Positions 9,504 through 16,740 are shown, counted from the first letter of the stretch. The stretch is 55,805 bases of DNA from Verrucomicrobiaceae bacterium (GCA_016795365.1 JAEUHN010000025.1:1-55805); one strand, 5' to 3'. Notes: generated from the sequence alone by a model not told the origin. Numbers and translations: made by a program.

Positions 9504-10330
9504 ACATCATCACTGTCATCAACGCCAAGGGAGGTTGTGGTAAGAGCACCATCGCGATGAATGTCGCTAGCGGACTCGCAAGGCACGGGCATCGCGTCTT
9601 GCTCATGGACCTCGACCCGCAGGCGCAAGTCACGCAATGGCTCGCCGCAGGGGATGGACTCACCGCTGAGGGCACGCTCGTTTCAGCACTCACACGACAG
9701 CAGAGCTTGAGCGAAGTCATTCAGCCCACGGGCTTCGAGAACCTTTCCTTCGTCGCCAGCGCTGATGGTCTCGAAGACCTCGGACGCGAGATCAGCCAGA
9801 CCGATGGCTATCCATCCATGCTCACACAACTGCTCGCCGAGGAACACATCGCGGATCGCTTTGACTTCATCGTGATCGATTCGCCAAATCAAATCTCGCC
9901 GATCATGGAGAACGCGATCTTTCCTGCGGATGTGTTCATCGTGCCATTCGAGAGCACCAAGGCCGTGAAGAGCTATGCCAGCATCTACAAGTTGCTGGTG
10001 AAGCTTCGCCCGCAAGAGGACTTCAGGATGCTCCATGTGTTGAGCAATCTGTCGCGCCTGAGCGGCTTGCGGAATCGCGTGCTAACCTTGCTCGCACAGG
10101 ACAACATCACCGTCGCGCGCAGCGAAGTGCGCTCCTGCGGATGGCTCGCGCAGGTGGACGAGAATGGAGGCAGCATCTTCCACTATCGTCCACTCTCGAA
10201 AGGATCGCAGGACATGGCCGCCCTCGTCGAAGAGGTGCGGGAATTATTCAGTAACGGGCCACAGGCCCCTGCGGAGCCTTCATCTGAAGCGACATCGACT
10301 TTGGATGAAGTCACCGCCCAAGCAGCATGA
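9500..10330 (+). CDS. parA: ParA family partition ATPase
   Basis: A 276-residue protein starting MNIITVINAKGGCGKST. The deviant Walker A motif KGGCGKST (residues 10-17) has the signature second lysine of ParA/MinD ATPases. LLMDLDPQAQ (about 34-43) is the A' motif and FIVIDSPNQ (about 125-133) the Walker B-like strand. ParA moves plasmid copies along the nucleoid together with ParB bound to a centromere. The ATG overlaps the stop of the replication gene (ATGA) and its own stop overlaps parB in the same way, so all three are translationally coupled. It lacks an N-terminal DNA-binding extension, so regulation is probably by ParB or the small regulator. Confidence 0.95.
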   Translation: MNIITVINAKGGCGKSTIAMNVASGLARHGHRVLLMDLDPQAQVTQWLAAGDGLTAEGTLVSALTRQQSLSEVIQPTGFENLSFVASADGLEDLGREISQTDGYPSMLTQLLAEEHIADRFDFIVIDSPNQISPIMENAIFPADVFIVPFESTKAVKSYASIYKLLVKLRPQEDFRMLHVLSNLSRLSGLRNRVLTLLAQDNITVARSEVRSCGWLAQVDENGGSIFHYRPLSKGSQDMAALVEEVRELFSNGPQAPAEPSSEATSTLDEVTAQAA

Positions 10331-11172
10331 CCAAACTACCCGAAGGCAAAAGCCGTCTCGATCTCGTCAAAGCCGGACTCACCGGCGGATTGCCGAAACG
10401 AGGCCGCTTCATTGTCAGCATCGAACGACTTCAAGAAGACCCGGAGAACGAACGTAAAACCTTTCGCAACATGGACGACATGATCGAGTCCGTGCGCAAG
10501 CACGGCATCATCGAGCCGATCACTGTCACCCAGGAAGGCGAGCACTATCGCATCCTCACCGGTCACCGACGCTATCGCGCCGCGAAGGCTGTTGGCCTCA
10601 CCGAACTCGAAGTGCTGGTGCGTGAACCCGACGACCAAGTCACCCGACGCTTCAAGAGTCTCATTTCCAACATTCAGCGTGAAAACATTGGAGCCGTGGA
10701 GCTTGCCGAGACCCTTCGCCACTTGCTCGACACAGGTGCTGCATCAACACAGCGCGAACTCGCGCGCGAGATAGGGAAGAGCGAGCAGTGGATGAGTTCC
10801 ATGCTCCGCGTGCTGGAGTTGCCAGCGCGATTGCAGGAAGAATTGCGCCACACACCCGGCATCGGCTACGAGATGGCTCAACGCATCGCACAGGTCGATG
10901 ACACGACCTTCCAGGAGGAACTCGTCACCGCCGCCCAGGCAGGGGAGAGCACTCACAGTATCCGTGCCCGCATCGAAACTCACCGCACCAAGACCGGCGG
11001 GGAAGGGAAGAGCCCATCAGCCCGCCCGGCTCTTACGATTCGCTACCAGCAGCGTGAGGGGAACTGCGTCGCCACCCTCCGTGCCAAGCGTGAACCAGGG
11101 GCCAGGGAAGCGATGCTCGCCGCTCTGCGGGAACTCACTCAACAAGTGCGCGATGATGACTCGCTGCGATGA
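10327..11172 (+). CDS. parB: ParB family centromere-binding protein
   Basis: A 281-residue protein with the ParB/Spo0J core. GRFIVSIERLQEDPENERK opens the ParB domain. ILTGHRRYRAAKAVGL (about 78-93) is the conserved arginine-rich box involved in CTP binding and clamp formation. TQRELAREIGKSEQWMSSML (about 140-159) is the helix-turn-helix. The C-terminus (AREAMLAALRELTQQV) is a likely dimerisation helix. It overlaps parA by ATGA and ends the replication-partition operon. The centromere it binds is not proven; CACGTG-containing inverted repeats 1 kb downstream are candidates. Confidence 0.93.
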   Translation: MTKLPEGKSRLDLVKAGLTGGLPKRGRFIVSIERLQEDPENERKTFRNMDDMIESVRKHGIIEPITVTQEGEHYRILTGHRRYRAAKAVGLTELEVLVREPDDQVTRRFKSLISNIQRENIGAVELAETLRHLLDTGAASTQRELAREIGKSEQWMSSMLRVLELPARLQEELRHTPGIGYEMAQRIAQVDDTTFQEELVTAAQAGESTHSIRARIETHRTKTGGEGKSPSARPALTIRYQQREGNCVATLRAKREPGAREAMLAALRELTQQVRDDDSLR

Positions 11173-11205
11173 GCCACCAAGAAAATGCGTTGACTCATCA
11201 CCACC

Positions 11206-11234
11206 TCGACAACTCGCCCGCCATTTGATACAAT
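11206..11234 (+). promoter_or_regulatory. Sigma70-type promoter of the parDE toxin-antitoxin operon
   Basis: TCGACA (11206-11211, one mismatch to TTGACA), a 17-bp spacer and TACAAT (11229-11234, one mismatch to TATAAT). The antitoxin ATG is at 11244, ten bases after the -10 box, so the transcript would start at or next to the start codon. This implies a nearly leaderless mRNA. Confidence 0.7.
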
Positions 11235-11243
11235 CCAACCATC

Positions 11244-11537
11244 ATGACCCAAGTAGCCATTCAACTTCCAGACGAACTCAGCCAGTTCGTGAACAAGACG
11301 GTTCAAACTGACGGTTATCACAACGCTGATGAGTTCTTCATCAACGTCGTGTCGATGTATAAAGATCAGGTCGAAGAACGCCTCAGCGAAGCTGATCAGG
11401 CGAAGCTCGAAGCTCTGAGTCGCGATATTCAGGTCGGCATTGAGCAGCTTGATCGTGGCGAAGCTGGCGAGATGAATTGGGATGAGTTCTTCGCGGAGCG
11501 CCATAGAGCCTACGCAGAACGCCAACGCGTCTCCTAG
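11244..11537 (+). CDS. parD: ParD-like type II antitoxin
   Basis: A 97-residue protein with an N-terminal ribbon-helix-helix pattern (TQVAIQLPDELSQFVNKTV...YHNADEFFINVVSMY) and an acidic, flexible C-terminal half (EEDxE-like, ending WDEFFAERHRAYAERQ) that would wrap the toxin. This matches ParD antitoxins, which neutralise ParE and repress the operon through the ribbon-helix-helix domain. The toxin gene starts 4 bp after its stop. A promoter lies directly upstream with almost no leader. The pair follows parAB, as expected for an addiction module that stabilises the element after segregation. Confidence 0.85.
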   Translation: MTQVAIQLPDELSQFVNKTVQTDGYHNADEFFINVVSMYKDQVEERLSEADQAKLEALSRDIQVGIEQLDRGEAGEMNWDEFFAERHRAYAERQRVS

Positions 11538-11541
11538 CACC

Positions 11542-11838
11542 ATGGCTATCGTCAAGTATGCCGAAGTCGCCAAGGCCGACCTTCGCGACATTTGGGATTA
11601 CATCGCCGAAGACAGCCAGCTCCAGGCAGATCGTTTTCTTCATCGCTTTCGAGCCAAGCTGGAGCACTTGGCCAAGTGGAACACCATCGGACGCCCGCGA
11701 CCCGAGTTGGCCAAGGACTGCCGCAGCTATCCCTTCGGCAAATACTGCTTCTACTTCCGGCCAATTGAAGATGGCATCGAAGTGATCCGCGTCCTGCATT
11801 CCGCACGCGACATCCACCAGATCGAGTTCCCCGAGTAA
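11542..11838 (+). CDS. parE: ParE-like type II toxin (RelE/ParE superfamily)
   Basis: A 98-residue protein starting MAIVKYAEVAKADLRDIWDYIAEDSQLQADRF, the usual ParE opening in which a beta strand is followed by a helix with DLRDIWDYIAED. RPRPELAKDCRSYPFGKYCFYFRPIEDGIEVIRVLHSARD is the conserved C-terminal sheet ending in RVLH.ARD. ParE toxins poison DNA gyrase. The start at 11542 was preferred over an upstream in-frame ATG at 11482 because it matches the family start and follows the antitoxin stop by 4 bp. A strong terminator follows 40 bp downstream. Confidence 0.88.
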   Translation: MAIVKYAEVAKADLRDIWDYIAEDSQLQADRFLHRFRAKLEHLAKWNTIGRPRPELAKDCRSYPFGKYCFYFRPIEDGIEVIRVLHSARDIHQIEFPE

Positions 11839-11878
11839 CACCACACCATCCCAGGGCGTCAAGACCGCCACACTTACA

Positions 11879-11907
11879 GGGCTGCTGCGAAGCAGCTCTT
11901 TTGTTTT
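11879..11907 (+). terminator. Rho-independent terminator after parDE
   Basis: Stem GGGCTGCT / AGCAGCTC (one G-T pair) with tetraloop GCGA, followed by TTTTGTTTT. It is 40 bp past the toxin stop. Confidence 0.8.
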
Positions 11908-11946
11908 GCGTGGAGCAACAACAACGAGCCACCCTCACATCACTCG

Positions 11947-12047
11947 CTCAAGGACACGCCCCGACTACGGGCGACCAAAGCCAGCCACTCAAGGACAAGC
12001 ACGGCCCACGCATCAATGCGATGGAGCCACTTCCCTTGTCCTTGAGT
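11947..12047. repeat. Direct and inverted copies of CTCAAGGACA
   Basis: CTCAAGGACA occurs at 11947-11956 and again within ACTCAAGGACAAG at 11987-11999. A perfect 13-bp inverted copy, CTTGTCCTTGAGT, lies at 12035-12047. The 35-bp spacer holds a small hairpin CGCA-TCAA-TGCG. No gene overlaps the region. It may be a binding-site cluster or a structured RNA; function unknown. Confidence 0.6.
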
Positions 12048-12089
12048 CGCGAAACAAAAATTGTGCGACACACTCCACCACTACATCCA

Positions 12090-12114
12090 CCCCTATTTAC
12101 ATGGTATGTAGGGG
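12090..12114. repeat. Small imperfect palindrome
   Basis: CCCCTA at the left end pairs with TAGGGG at the right end, with further partial pairing inside (TAC/GTA). It lies between two larger inverted repeats in the same non-coding region. Confidence 0.4.
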
Positions 12115-12204
12115 CGCGCGAAAAATCGCGGCGAAGCGCTGCGCGCTGAACACAGATTCCAGGGCTTTACTGAGCAGCGAATCGCCGACAGACCCTGGTC
12201 ACGG

Positions 12205-12400
12205 GTGCCCCCACGTGTTCGGGCTAAGCGCCCGACTTCACGCGTTTTCCTCCGGCGACATGGACATGATCGACTTGCGGACAAGGTCATGGCTAGCACC
12301 GGGCTACCCGCCCTCGGCCAATGACCAAACGCGTGAAGTCGGCCGCTGCGGCCAGCCGGTCTATCGACGGACTGTCCTTCGCCCAAACACGTGGGGGCAC
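12205..12400. repeat. 196-bp nested inverted repeat in non-coding DNA
   Basis: The outer arms 12205-12224 and 12381-12400 are complementary at 19 of 20 positions (GTGCCCCCACGTGTT... and ...AACACGTGGGGGCAC). Inside, 12233-12247 and 12327-12341 are a perfect 15-bp pair (CGACTTCACGCGTTT). The right half also holds a local hairpin GGCCG-CTG-CGGCC. Both outer arms contain CACGTG, the core of canonical ParB sites. A 7-bp direct repeat ACGGGTG (12201-12207, 12402-12408) straddles the ends but overlaps the left arm. It may be a centromere, a transfer or replication origin, a miniature transposable element or a structured RNA. No coding sequence is evident. Confidence 0.7.
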
Positions 12401-12504
12401 AACGGGTGGACTTAACGAAACGCCCTGCGTTCGATTGAGACGGAGTTCACCAATAGTATGCAAATAGGATTTGAAGATGTCCATACCTAATCTATCGACG
12501 TATC

Positions 12505-12831
12505 TTGGAACTATCGTTTTCAGACCTGGAGTTACGCACCCTCTGCGAGAAATCAGCAAAGGCGCGCACACGTTTTGGCGAAAACATGGCCCGGTGTTTG
12601 ATTGCACGACTAGCAGATCTATGGGCAGCAGAAACCTTGAATGATCTCGCACCTAGTGACCTGCTCCATGAAGAACTGGACGGCACTGACGACAGATTCA
12701 GCATGAGTTTGGGCGAAAAGCATCGACTTGTGTTCCGACAAAGTCACAGAATCCGCCCGACTCGGAAAGATGGCTCGTTAGACAAAACTAAGGTCACGCG
12801 AGTTCAAATAACCAAAATCGCAATACTATGA
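12505..12831 (+). CDS. higB: HigB-like toxin (RelE superfamily plasmid maintenance killer)
   Basis: A 108-residue protein starting at TTG (12505). The opening ELSFSDLELRTLCEKSAKA and the following RLADLWAAETLNDL resemble the HigB/plasmid maintenance killer family. The C-terminal RLVFRQSH...TRVQITKIAIL has the usual final strands. HigB toxins are ribosome-dependent mRNA endonucleases. The TTG start was kept because the family N-terminus begins there; the next in-frame Met (residue 28) would remove the first helix. Its stop overlaps the downstream antitoxin start by ATGA. In higBA systems the toxin gene precedes the antitoxin, as here. Confidence 0.75.
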   Translation: MELSFSDLELRTLCEKSAKARTRFGENMARCLIARLADLWAAETLNDLAPSDLLHEELDGTDDRFSMSLGEKHRLVFRQSHRIRPTRKDGSLDKTKVTRVQITKIAIL

Positions 12832-13925
12832 CCCTTGAATCGACATTCGCACCGGATTGGGCATCTCCTCCGGGGGATACGATTAGCGCCATGCTGACTT
12901 CTCGTGGGATCGACTTCTCTGAGTTTTCGGCGCTAATTGGCCGACCAAGGCAGTTCGTTGCAAGTCTTTTGAGTGGTGCCGCTGAGGTGACGCCAGAGAT
13001 TGCAGACTTGCTTGAAAAAGTGCTTGGGATGAAATCCACTTTTTGGATGAGGCGAGAATCCGGATTCTCAGCACAAGTTGAAACAGCAGCCAAAGACGCT
13101 GAGGCTGACCTGCTCCAATGGTTACCATTGTTGCCTTTGAGTTCAATGCGCCAGCTTGGCTGGATAACCGAATTAGGAAGATCGGACCTTCTGAAGGCTG
13201 TAGCTTGCTTCCGATTCTTTGGGGTAACAAGAATCGCAGAATGGCGAGATCGGAATTCTAAAATTCTGGATTCCGTTGCCTACAAGCACACGGAGTCCCA
13301 TGTGTCACATCCCCTGTCACTTGCTGCATGGCTACGACAGGCAGACATCCAGGCATCACTAGTGACATGCGCACCATGGAACAAATCTCGATTTGCAGAC
13401 TGCTTGCGCGAAATCTTGCCGCTGACACGACAAAAGTCGCCTGCCTTGTTTCTTCCAAGACTAATCGAGATTTGCGCATCGTGTGGAGTTGCCGTCGTTT
13501 TGGTCAAGAATCCCTCTGGTTGTCATGCAACGGCCGCAACCAGATTCCTGAATCCAGACAAAGCAATGATCGTCCTGAGTTGCCGATACCTGTCTGACGA
13601 TCATTTTTGGTTCGCATTCTTCCATGAGGCGGGACATCTGATCCTTCACGACAGTTCTAAACTCTTCATCGAAATGGAAGACACAGATGAGAGCCGCTTT
13701 GAGGATGAGGCCAACGCATTCGCCACACGATGCATTATCCCACATGAGCATCAGGCCGAACTTCGACGGATGCGCACCACCGTTGAATCGGTCATCAAGT
13801 TTGCTCGACGTGTTGGTGTTTCACCGGGAATCGTTGTTGGGCAATTGCAGCATTCCGGACGACTCAAGCACTCCTACTTGAACTCTCTCAAGCGCCGTTA
13901 CACATGGGATTCCCTCACAATATAA
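12828..13925 (+). CDS. higA: HigA-like antitoxin fused to an ImmA/IrrE metallopeptidase domain
   Basis: A 365-residue protein. Residues about 15-80 form an XRE/HigA-type helix-turn-helix (AMLTSRGIDFSEFSALIG...VTPEIADLLEKVLG). Residues about 200-345 form an ImmA/IrrE-type zinc peptidase with HEAGH at 266-270 and a downstream EDEANAFA segment that would supply the third ligand. ImmA-type domains cleave repressors or regulate antitoxin stability, so the fusion suggests antitoxin turnover controlled by its own peptidase domain. It is translationally coupled to higB by ATGA. Its stop lies 2 bp from the stop of the convergent pyrophosphorylase-like gene. Base composition is lower in GC than in the parAB region, hinting at a separate origin. 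Confidence 0.85.
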   Translation: MTLESTFAPDWASPPGDTISAMLTSRGIDFSEFSALIGRPRQFVASLLSGAAEVTPEIADLLEKVLGMKSTFWMRRESGFSAQVETAAKDAEADLLQWLPLLPLSSMRQLGWITELGRSDLLKAVACFRFFGVTRIAEWRDRNSKILDSVAYKHTESHVSHPLSLAAWLRQADIQASLVTCAPWNKSRFADCLREILPLTRQKSPALFLPRLIEICASCGVAVVLVKNPSGCHATAATRFLNPDKAMIVLSCRYLSDDHFWFAFFHEAGHLILHDSSKLFIEMEDTDESRFEDEANAFATRCIIPHEHQAELRRMRTTVESVIKFARRVGVSPGIVVGQLQHSGRLKHSYLNSLKRRYTWDSLTI

Positions 13926-13927
13926 AA

Positions 13928-14866
13928 CTACCCTCGAAACGGCACAAATTTCGACGGACTTTTTTGCCAATTACATAACGCATCCTCCAGGACATCCATT
14001 CTCTCGTCCAGTGAGGATCCAAGACGTGTGACAGCTTCACTCAACACCGATACACTTGCAGCGGCAGATGCATTGGCAAAAAAGAGGAGCCTTGCCCCAC
14101 GGAGAGGGCCAGTAGCACCCACTAGATACGGATGGCCGGGGAGAATCGGCAGTATCCGAAGCTTCGATAATGTCGAAAGTAGGTCAAATTTGGCCGTTCT
14201 ACCAAAGGACCTCACTCTACTCAAGTGGTTGAAGAGGCGCTCAAACGCGAGTTGCGGTGAATTGTCAGCGTCTGCCAAAGCCTGCCCTATCAAACCTTGG
14301 TGCCCACCGTGCTCTTGCACTAGGTCGATGTAACTCTCAAATACAGCCCCGGAGCCCCTATTCGAATCAGCTCGAAGGCTCTCATACTTTCTGTGATTAC
14401 CAAATGCCGCCCCAGTAGTTGGGCGAATGAATTCAGTATTTGCGTTGAACCAAGTCAAGAATTCGTGAGGTGACTGCATCACACGTTCCCAACTCCAAAG
14501 TCTCCCCTTTCCGAGTGCCCCGTAGACGCGGGCCACAACCATCCACCCGTTGCGACGGGTTTTGCCAAAATGGGTTGCCAAAAAGACCAACCAACACGCG
14601 CCCTCAAGGTCTCCATGTCTATGCATGCCTGCGGCCGTTTTCAGTGGGTCGAAAGCGATGCTAGTTGGATCACTACAGCAAGGATCATGGATTCGACATG
14701 TGAGCATTTCCAGATAACGAACGCGGCGTCGACTCTCCACAATTTGTTCGACCAATGCGTTGAGATGCTGTGACGTTGGCACACCTGGTAACGACCGTTC
14801 AGTCGCTGAATGCTGAATCAAAAGGCCACGTATGCGATTAAAGTCCTGCAAGTCTTTGGGTCTCAT
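13928..14866 (-). CDS. Alpha-glutamyl/putrescinyl thymine pyrophosphorylase, clade 3-like
   Basis: A 312-residue protein (start ATG 14866, 7 bp after the upstream gene; an ATG at 14986 would overlap that gene by 113 bp). Segments typical of this family include RPLPGV-like ERSLPGVPTS, FDPLKTAAGMHRHGDLEGACWLVFLATHFGK, NGWMVVARVYGALG, AFGNHRKYESL, GAVFESYIDLV and a C-terminal FGRTAKFDLLSTL...YLVGATGPLRGARLLF. Family members are predicted to attach amino acids or polyamines to pyrophosphorylated hydroxymethyl-pyrimidines in DNA. It is last in a three-gene operon behind a thymidylate-synthase-like enzyme and a glycosylase-like protein, which supports a role in base modification. The N-terminal segment differs from the longer forms by a family-typical trimmed start. 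Recognition is from memory of the family pattern. Confidence 0.75.
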   Translation of the reverse strand: MRPKDLQDFNRIRGLLIQHSATERSLPGVPTSQHLNALVEQIVESRRRVRYLEMLTCRIHDPCCSDPTSIAFDPLKTAAGMHRHGDLEGACWLVFLATHFGKTRRNGWMVVARVYGALGKGRLWSWERVMQSPHEFLTWFNANTEFIRPTTGAAFGNHRKYESLRADSNRGSGAVFESYIDLVQEHGGHQGLIGQALADADNSPQLAFERLFNHLSRVRSFGRTAKFDLLSTLSKLRILPILPGHPYLVGATGPLRGARLLFFANASAAASVSVLSEAVTRLGSSLDERMDVLEDALCNWQKSPSKFVPFRG

Positions 14867-14873
14867 AGTCTTT

Positions 14874-15686
14874 TCAGATGTGGGATTTTTCGATCCAGTT
14901 AGCAATTTCAGATCGAACGTGGGACGTAACTCCAAACGAACTTTGCAGATTGTGATTGAAGCCGAGGACTCTGACTTCCCGTTCAAGGGAGATACCGTGG
15001 ACTACTCTTAACACTCCAGAAAAAGAGTATCCTTTTACAGTTGGCTCACCTTTTCGTCGCAAAGCCCACATTGGCATCTCATCCATAGCTGCCGAAAAGT
15101 CAGTGATTTTGAAAAGTTGATCGATAACGGATCGCCCATTGACTACCAGCGTCTTCACCGGAGAGGCTTTCAGAAGTCGGCCCAGTGCATCAGCCCCGAT
15201 CTCTAGTAACAACCTTCGCGAGTCTGTGGTTAGTGCTGTCCATTTTTCGATTGTAGCAAAAGGAATCAAATCGAGATGGCAGGCGATAGTTGAACGGCTT
15301 CCATAGTATGACGCATTCATCCGCTGAAGCAGGAAATCCAGCTGCCCAAACCATCCGTCGTATGGGCTTCGTTTGAAATAGCTCCAGCATGCTTCGAGAA
15401 TCAAATCGTGATGCTTTCGCGATGCGCTCGCCCAACAATCAAGTCCAAGAGACCTCAATGTAGGAAGGCGCTGTGCTTCACCAGTCAATTCGCATCCATC
15501 AAGACTAACAAACTCGCGGTTGCTAGGATTGAGGCCAAGCGTCGCGACTTTGGAACACCCAAGGTCTCCGAATGTCGGAACAGGAGAAGCCCAAGGTATC
15601 AAGCCAAGTGTTGCCACGTTTTCATCGTTAAGGCTGCGGAGAAGCCCCCGAAGAACACTCCTCTGTTCGTTTTCAAAGCGCGTCAT
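14874..15686 (-). CDS. Uracil-DNA-glycosylase-superfamily-like protein
   Basis: A 270-residue protein (start ATG 15686; a longer reading to 15845 would overlap the upstream gene). The motif VATLGLNPS (about 48-55) resembles motif I of the uracil-DNA-glycosylase fold (GxNPS). HLDLIPFAT (137-145) and KTLVVNGRSV (178-187) fit the following core strand and loop. GFNHNLQSSFG near the C-terminus resembles the substrate-binding loop with histidine. The superfamily removes modified or mispaired bases, but several branches lack proven activity. It lies 10 bp after the thymidylate-synthase-like gene and 7 bp before the pyrophosphorylase-like gene, so it probably acts in the same pathway, for example by removing or recognising an abnormal base. 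Fold assignment is moderate. Confidence 0.6.
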   Translation of the reverse strand: MTRFENEQRSVLRGLLRSLNDENVATLGLIPWASPVPTFGDLGCSKVATLGLNPSNREFVSLDGCELTGEAQRLPTLRSLGLDCWASASRKHHDLILEACWSYFKRSPYDGWFGQLDFLLQRMNASYYGSRSTIACHLDLIPFATIEKWTALTTDSRRLLLEIGADALGRLLKASPVKTLVVNGRSVIDQLFKITDFSAAMDEMPMWALRRKGEPTVKGYSFSGVLRVVHGISLEREVRVLGFNHNLQSSFGVTSHVRSEIANWIEKSHI

Positions 15687-15696
15687 TGTATAGCTG

Positions 15697-16740
15697 CTAC
15701 TTGGTCGAGTCGGCATTCGATGCAATTGACGGTGGAAGGTCAAACGAAGGCTGTGACAGCGGCCCAGCAACGACCGGACGTTTCTTCCGAGGCTGTAGGT
15801 AAGTGTTGAATACTTTCGAGTGCATCCGCTGACGTATCGCTCCAATACCCTTTTGGTCGTCCTTCTTCAGCAGTCGGAAGGCGTAGAGAAGTCTGGCCAA
15901 ATCATCCCAATAGCCTGGCAGCTTTGTTTCACACCAGATGGCCTTTTTGCTCAGTCGAATTCTCTTTTCAACCGATATAAGCTTCTCAACATTTTCCCAC
16001 TGATCCCCATTTGGCATTGCAGGCATCGGAAGATTCGCTTGCCACCCTTCGTCCATGAATTTCCCGGCAGCCTGGAAATCCCTATCATATAAGTGCAAGC
16101 TTCCAACGAAGTGATGATAGGACCCGAGTTCGATCCCTATAGCCCTAGCTACCAGTTCCTGCATCATTGTGAATGCGAAGACGTCGTGCTGGAGACCGAA
16201 ATATGCATCGTTTGAGCGCATTGAAGTGAACATATGAAGCCTGTCTTTCCGAACTAGGAACTGGAGAGTGCAAGTGCAGGGAATCTCCTTCTTCCTACAT
16301 TCGAGAAGATGCGGGTTGGCTATATCACCTCCGTCGAAAAGTTGCACGACAGCCCGTCTGGACGTGCGGTTTATTTTCAGTAACTCACAGACATTCTGTA
16401 TTTGGTTATGCTTGCCGTGGAGGCTGACCAATCGTGGGCCATAGGCTCCCCAGACTGTGCCATCATCCTCCGCTTCATCCCGATACTTTTTGAGGTAGTA
16501 TGCAATGTGCTCCATCTTGTTACTTCCAGACAGATACCAGAGCAGTTCTCCAAGCGCGCTAAAGACCTTTCCTCGTGACTCGGTGCGACTTAGTCTGGCA
16601 CGAGGATTCTTGAGTTTCAAAAGGACTCCAATTCTCTCTATGGTTTCACCCCGGGTAGCTCGAACCCGCGTCTTACTTGATAGAAGTCGCTCAAATACCC
16701 GGGAGAAGAGATCATCAAGTGATTCGGCAACTATTTGCAT
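15697..16740 (-). CDS. Thymidylate-synthase-like enzyme, possible dCMP (hydroxy)methylase
   Basis: A 347-residue protein (ATG 16740; TTG at 16797 would add 19 residues). Thymidylate synthase landmarks are present. ELLWYLSG carries the catalytic Glu (65), SRR the phosphate-binding arginines (128-129) and IPC the nucleophilic Cys (155). RSND carries the next phosphate Arg (175) and Asp (178), and LHLY the ribose-binding His/Tyr (216, 218). Two key positions differ. The His after the catalytic Cys is Thr (PCT), and the Asn that reads the uracil ring is Asp (186, in GLQHD). The same Asn-to-Asp change marks phage T4 dCMP hydroxymethylase, so a cytosine nucleotide is a plausible substrate. It is first in an operon with a glycosylase-like and a pyrophosphorylase-like gene. 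Confidence 0.8.
   Translation of the reverse strand: MQIVAESLDDLFSRVFERLLSSKTRVRATRGETIERIGVLLKLKNPRARLSRTESRGKVFSALGELLWYLSGSNKMEHIAYYLKKYRDEAEDDGTVWGAYGPRLVSLHGKHNQIQNVCELLKINRTSRRAVVQLFDGGDIANPHLLECRKKEIPCTCTLQFLVRKDRLHMFTSMRSNDAYFGLQHDVFAFTMMQELVARAIGIELGSYHHFVGSLHLYDRDFQAAGKFMDEGWQANLPMPAMPNGDQWENVEKLISVEKRIRLSKKAIWCETKLPGYWDDLARLLYAFRLLKKDDQKGIGAIRQRMHSKVFNTYLQPRKKRPVVAGPLSQPSFDLPPSIASNADSTK

Noticed and set aside
12205..12400. Integron attC site
   Set aside because: The inverted repeats lack the conserved RYYYAAC and GTTRRRY ends, and no integrase of the IntI type is present.
11901..12415. Small plus-strand frames of 82 and 169 codons
   Set aside because: They run through terminator and inverted-repeat DNA and show no plausible protein.
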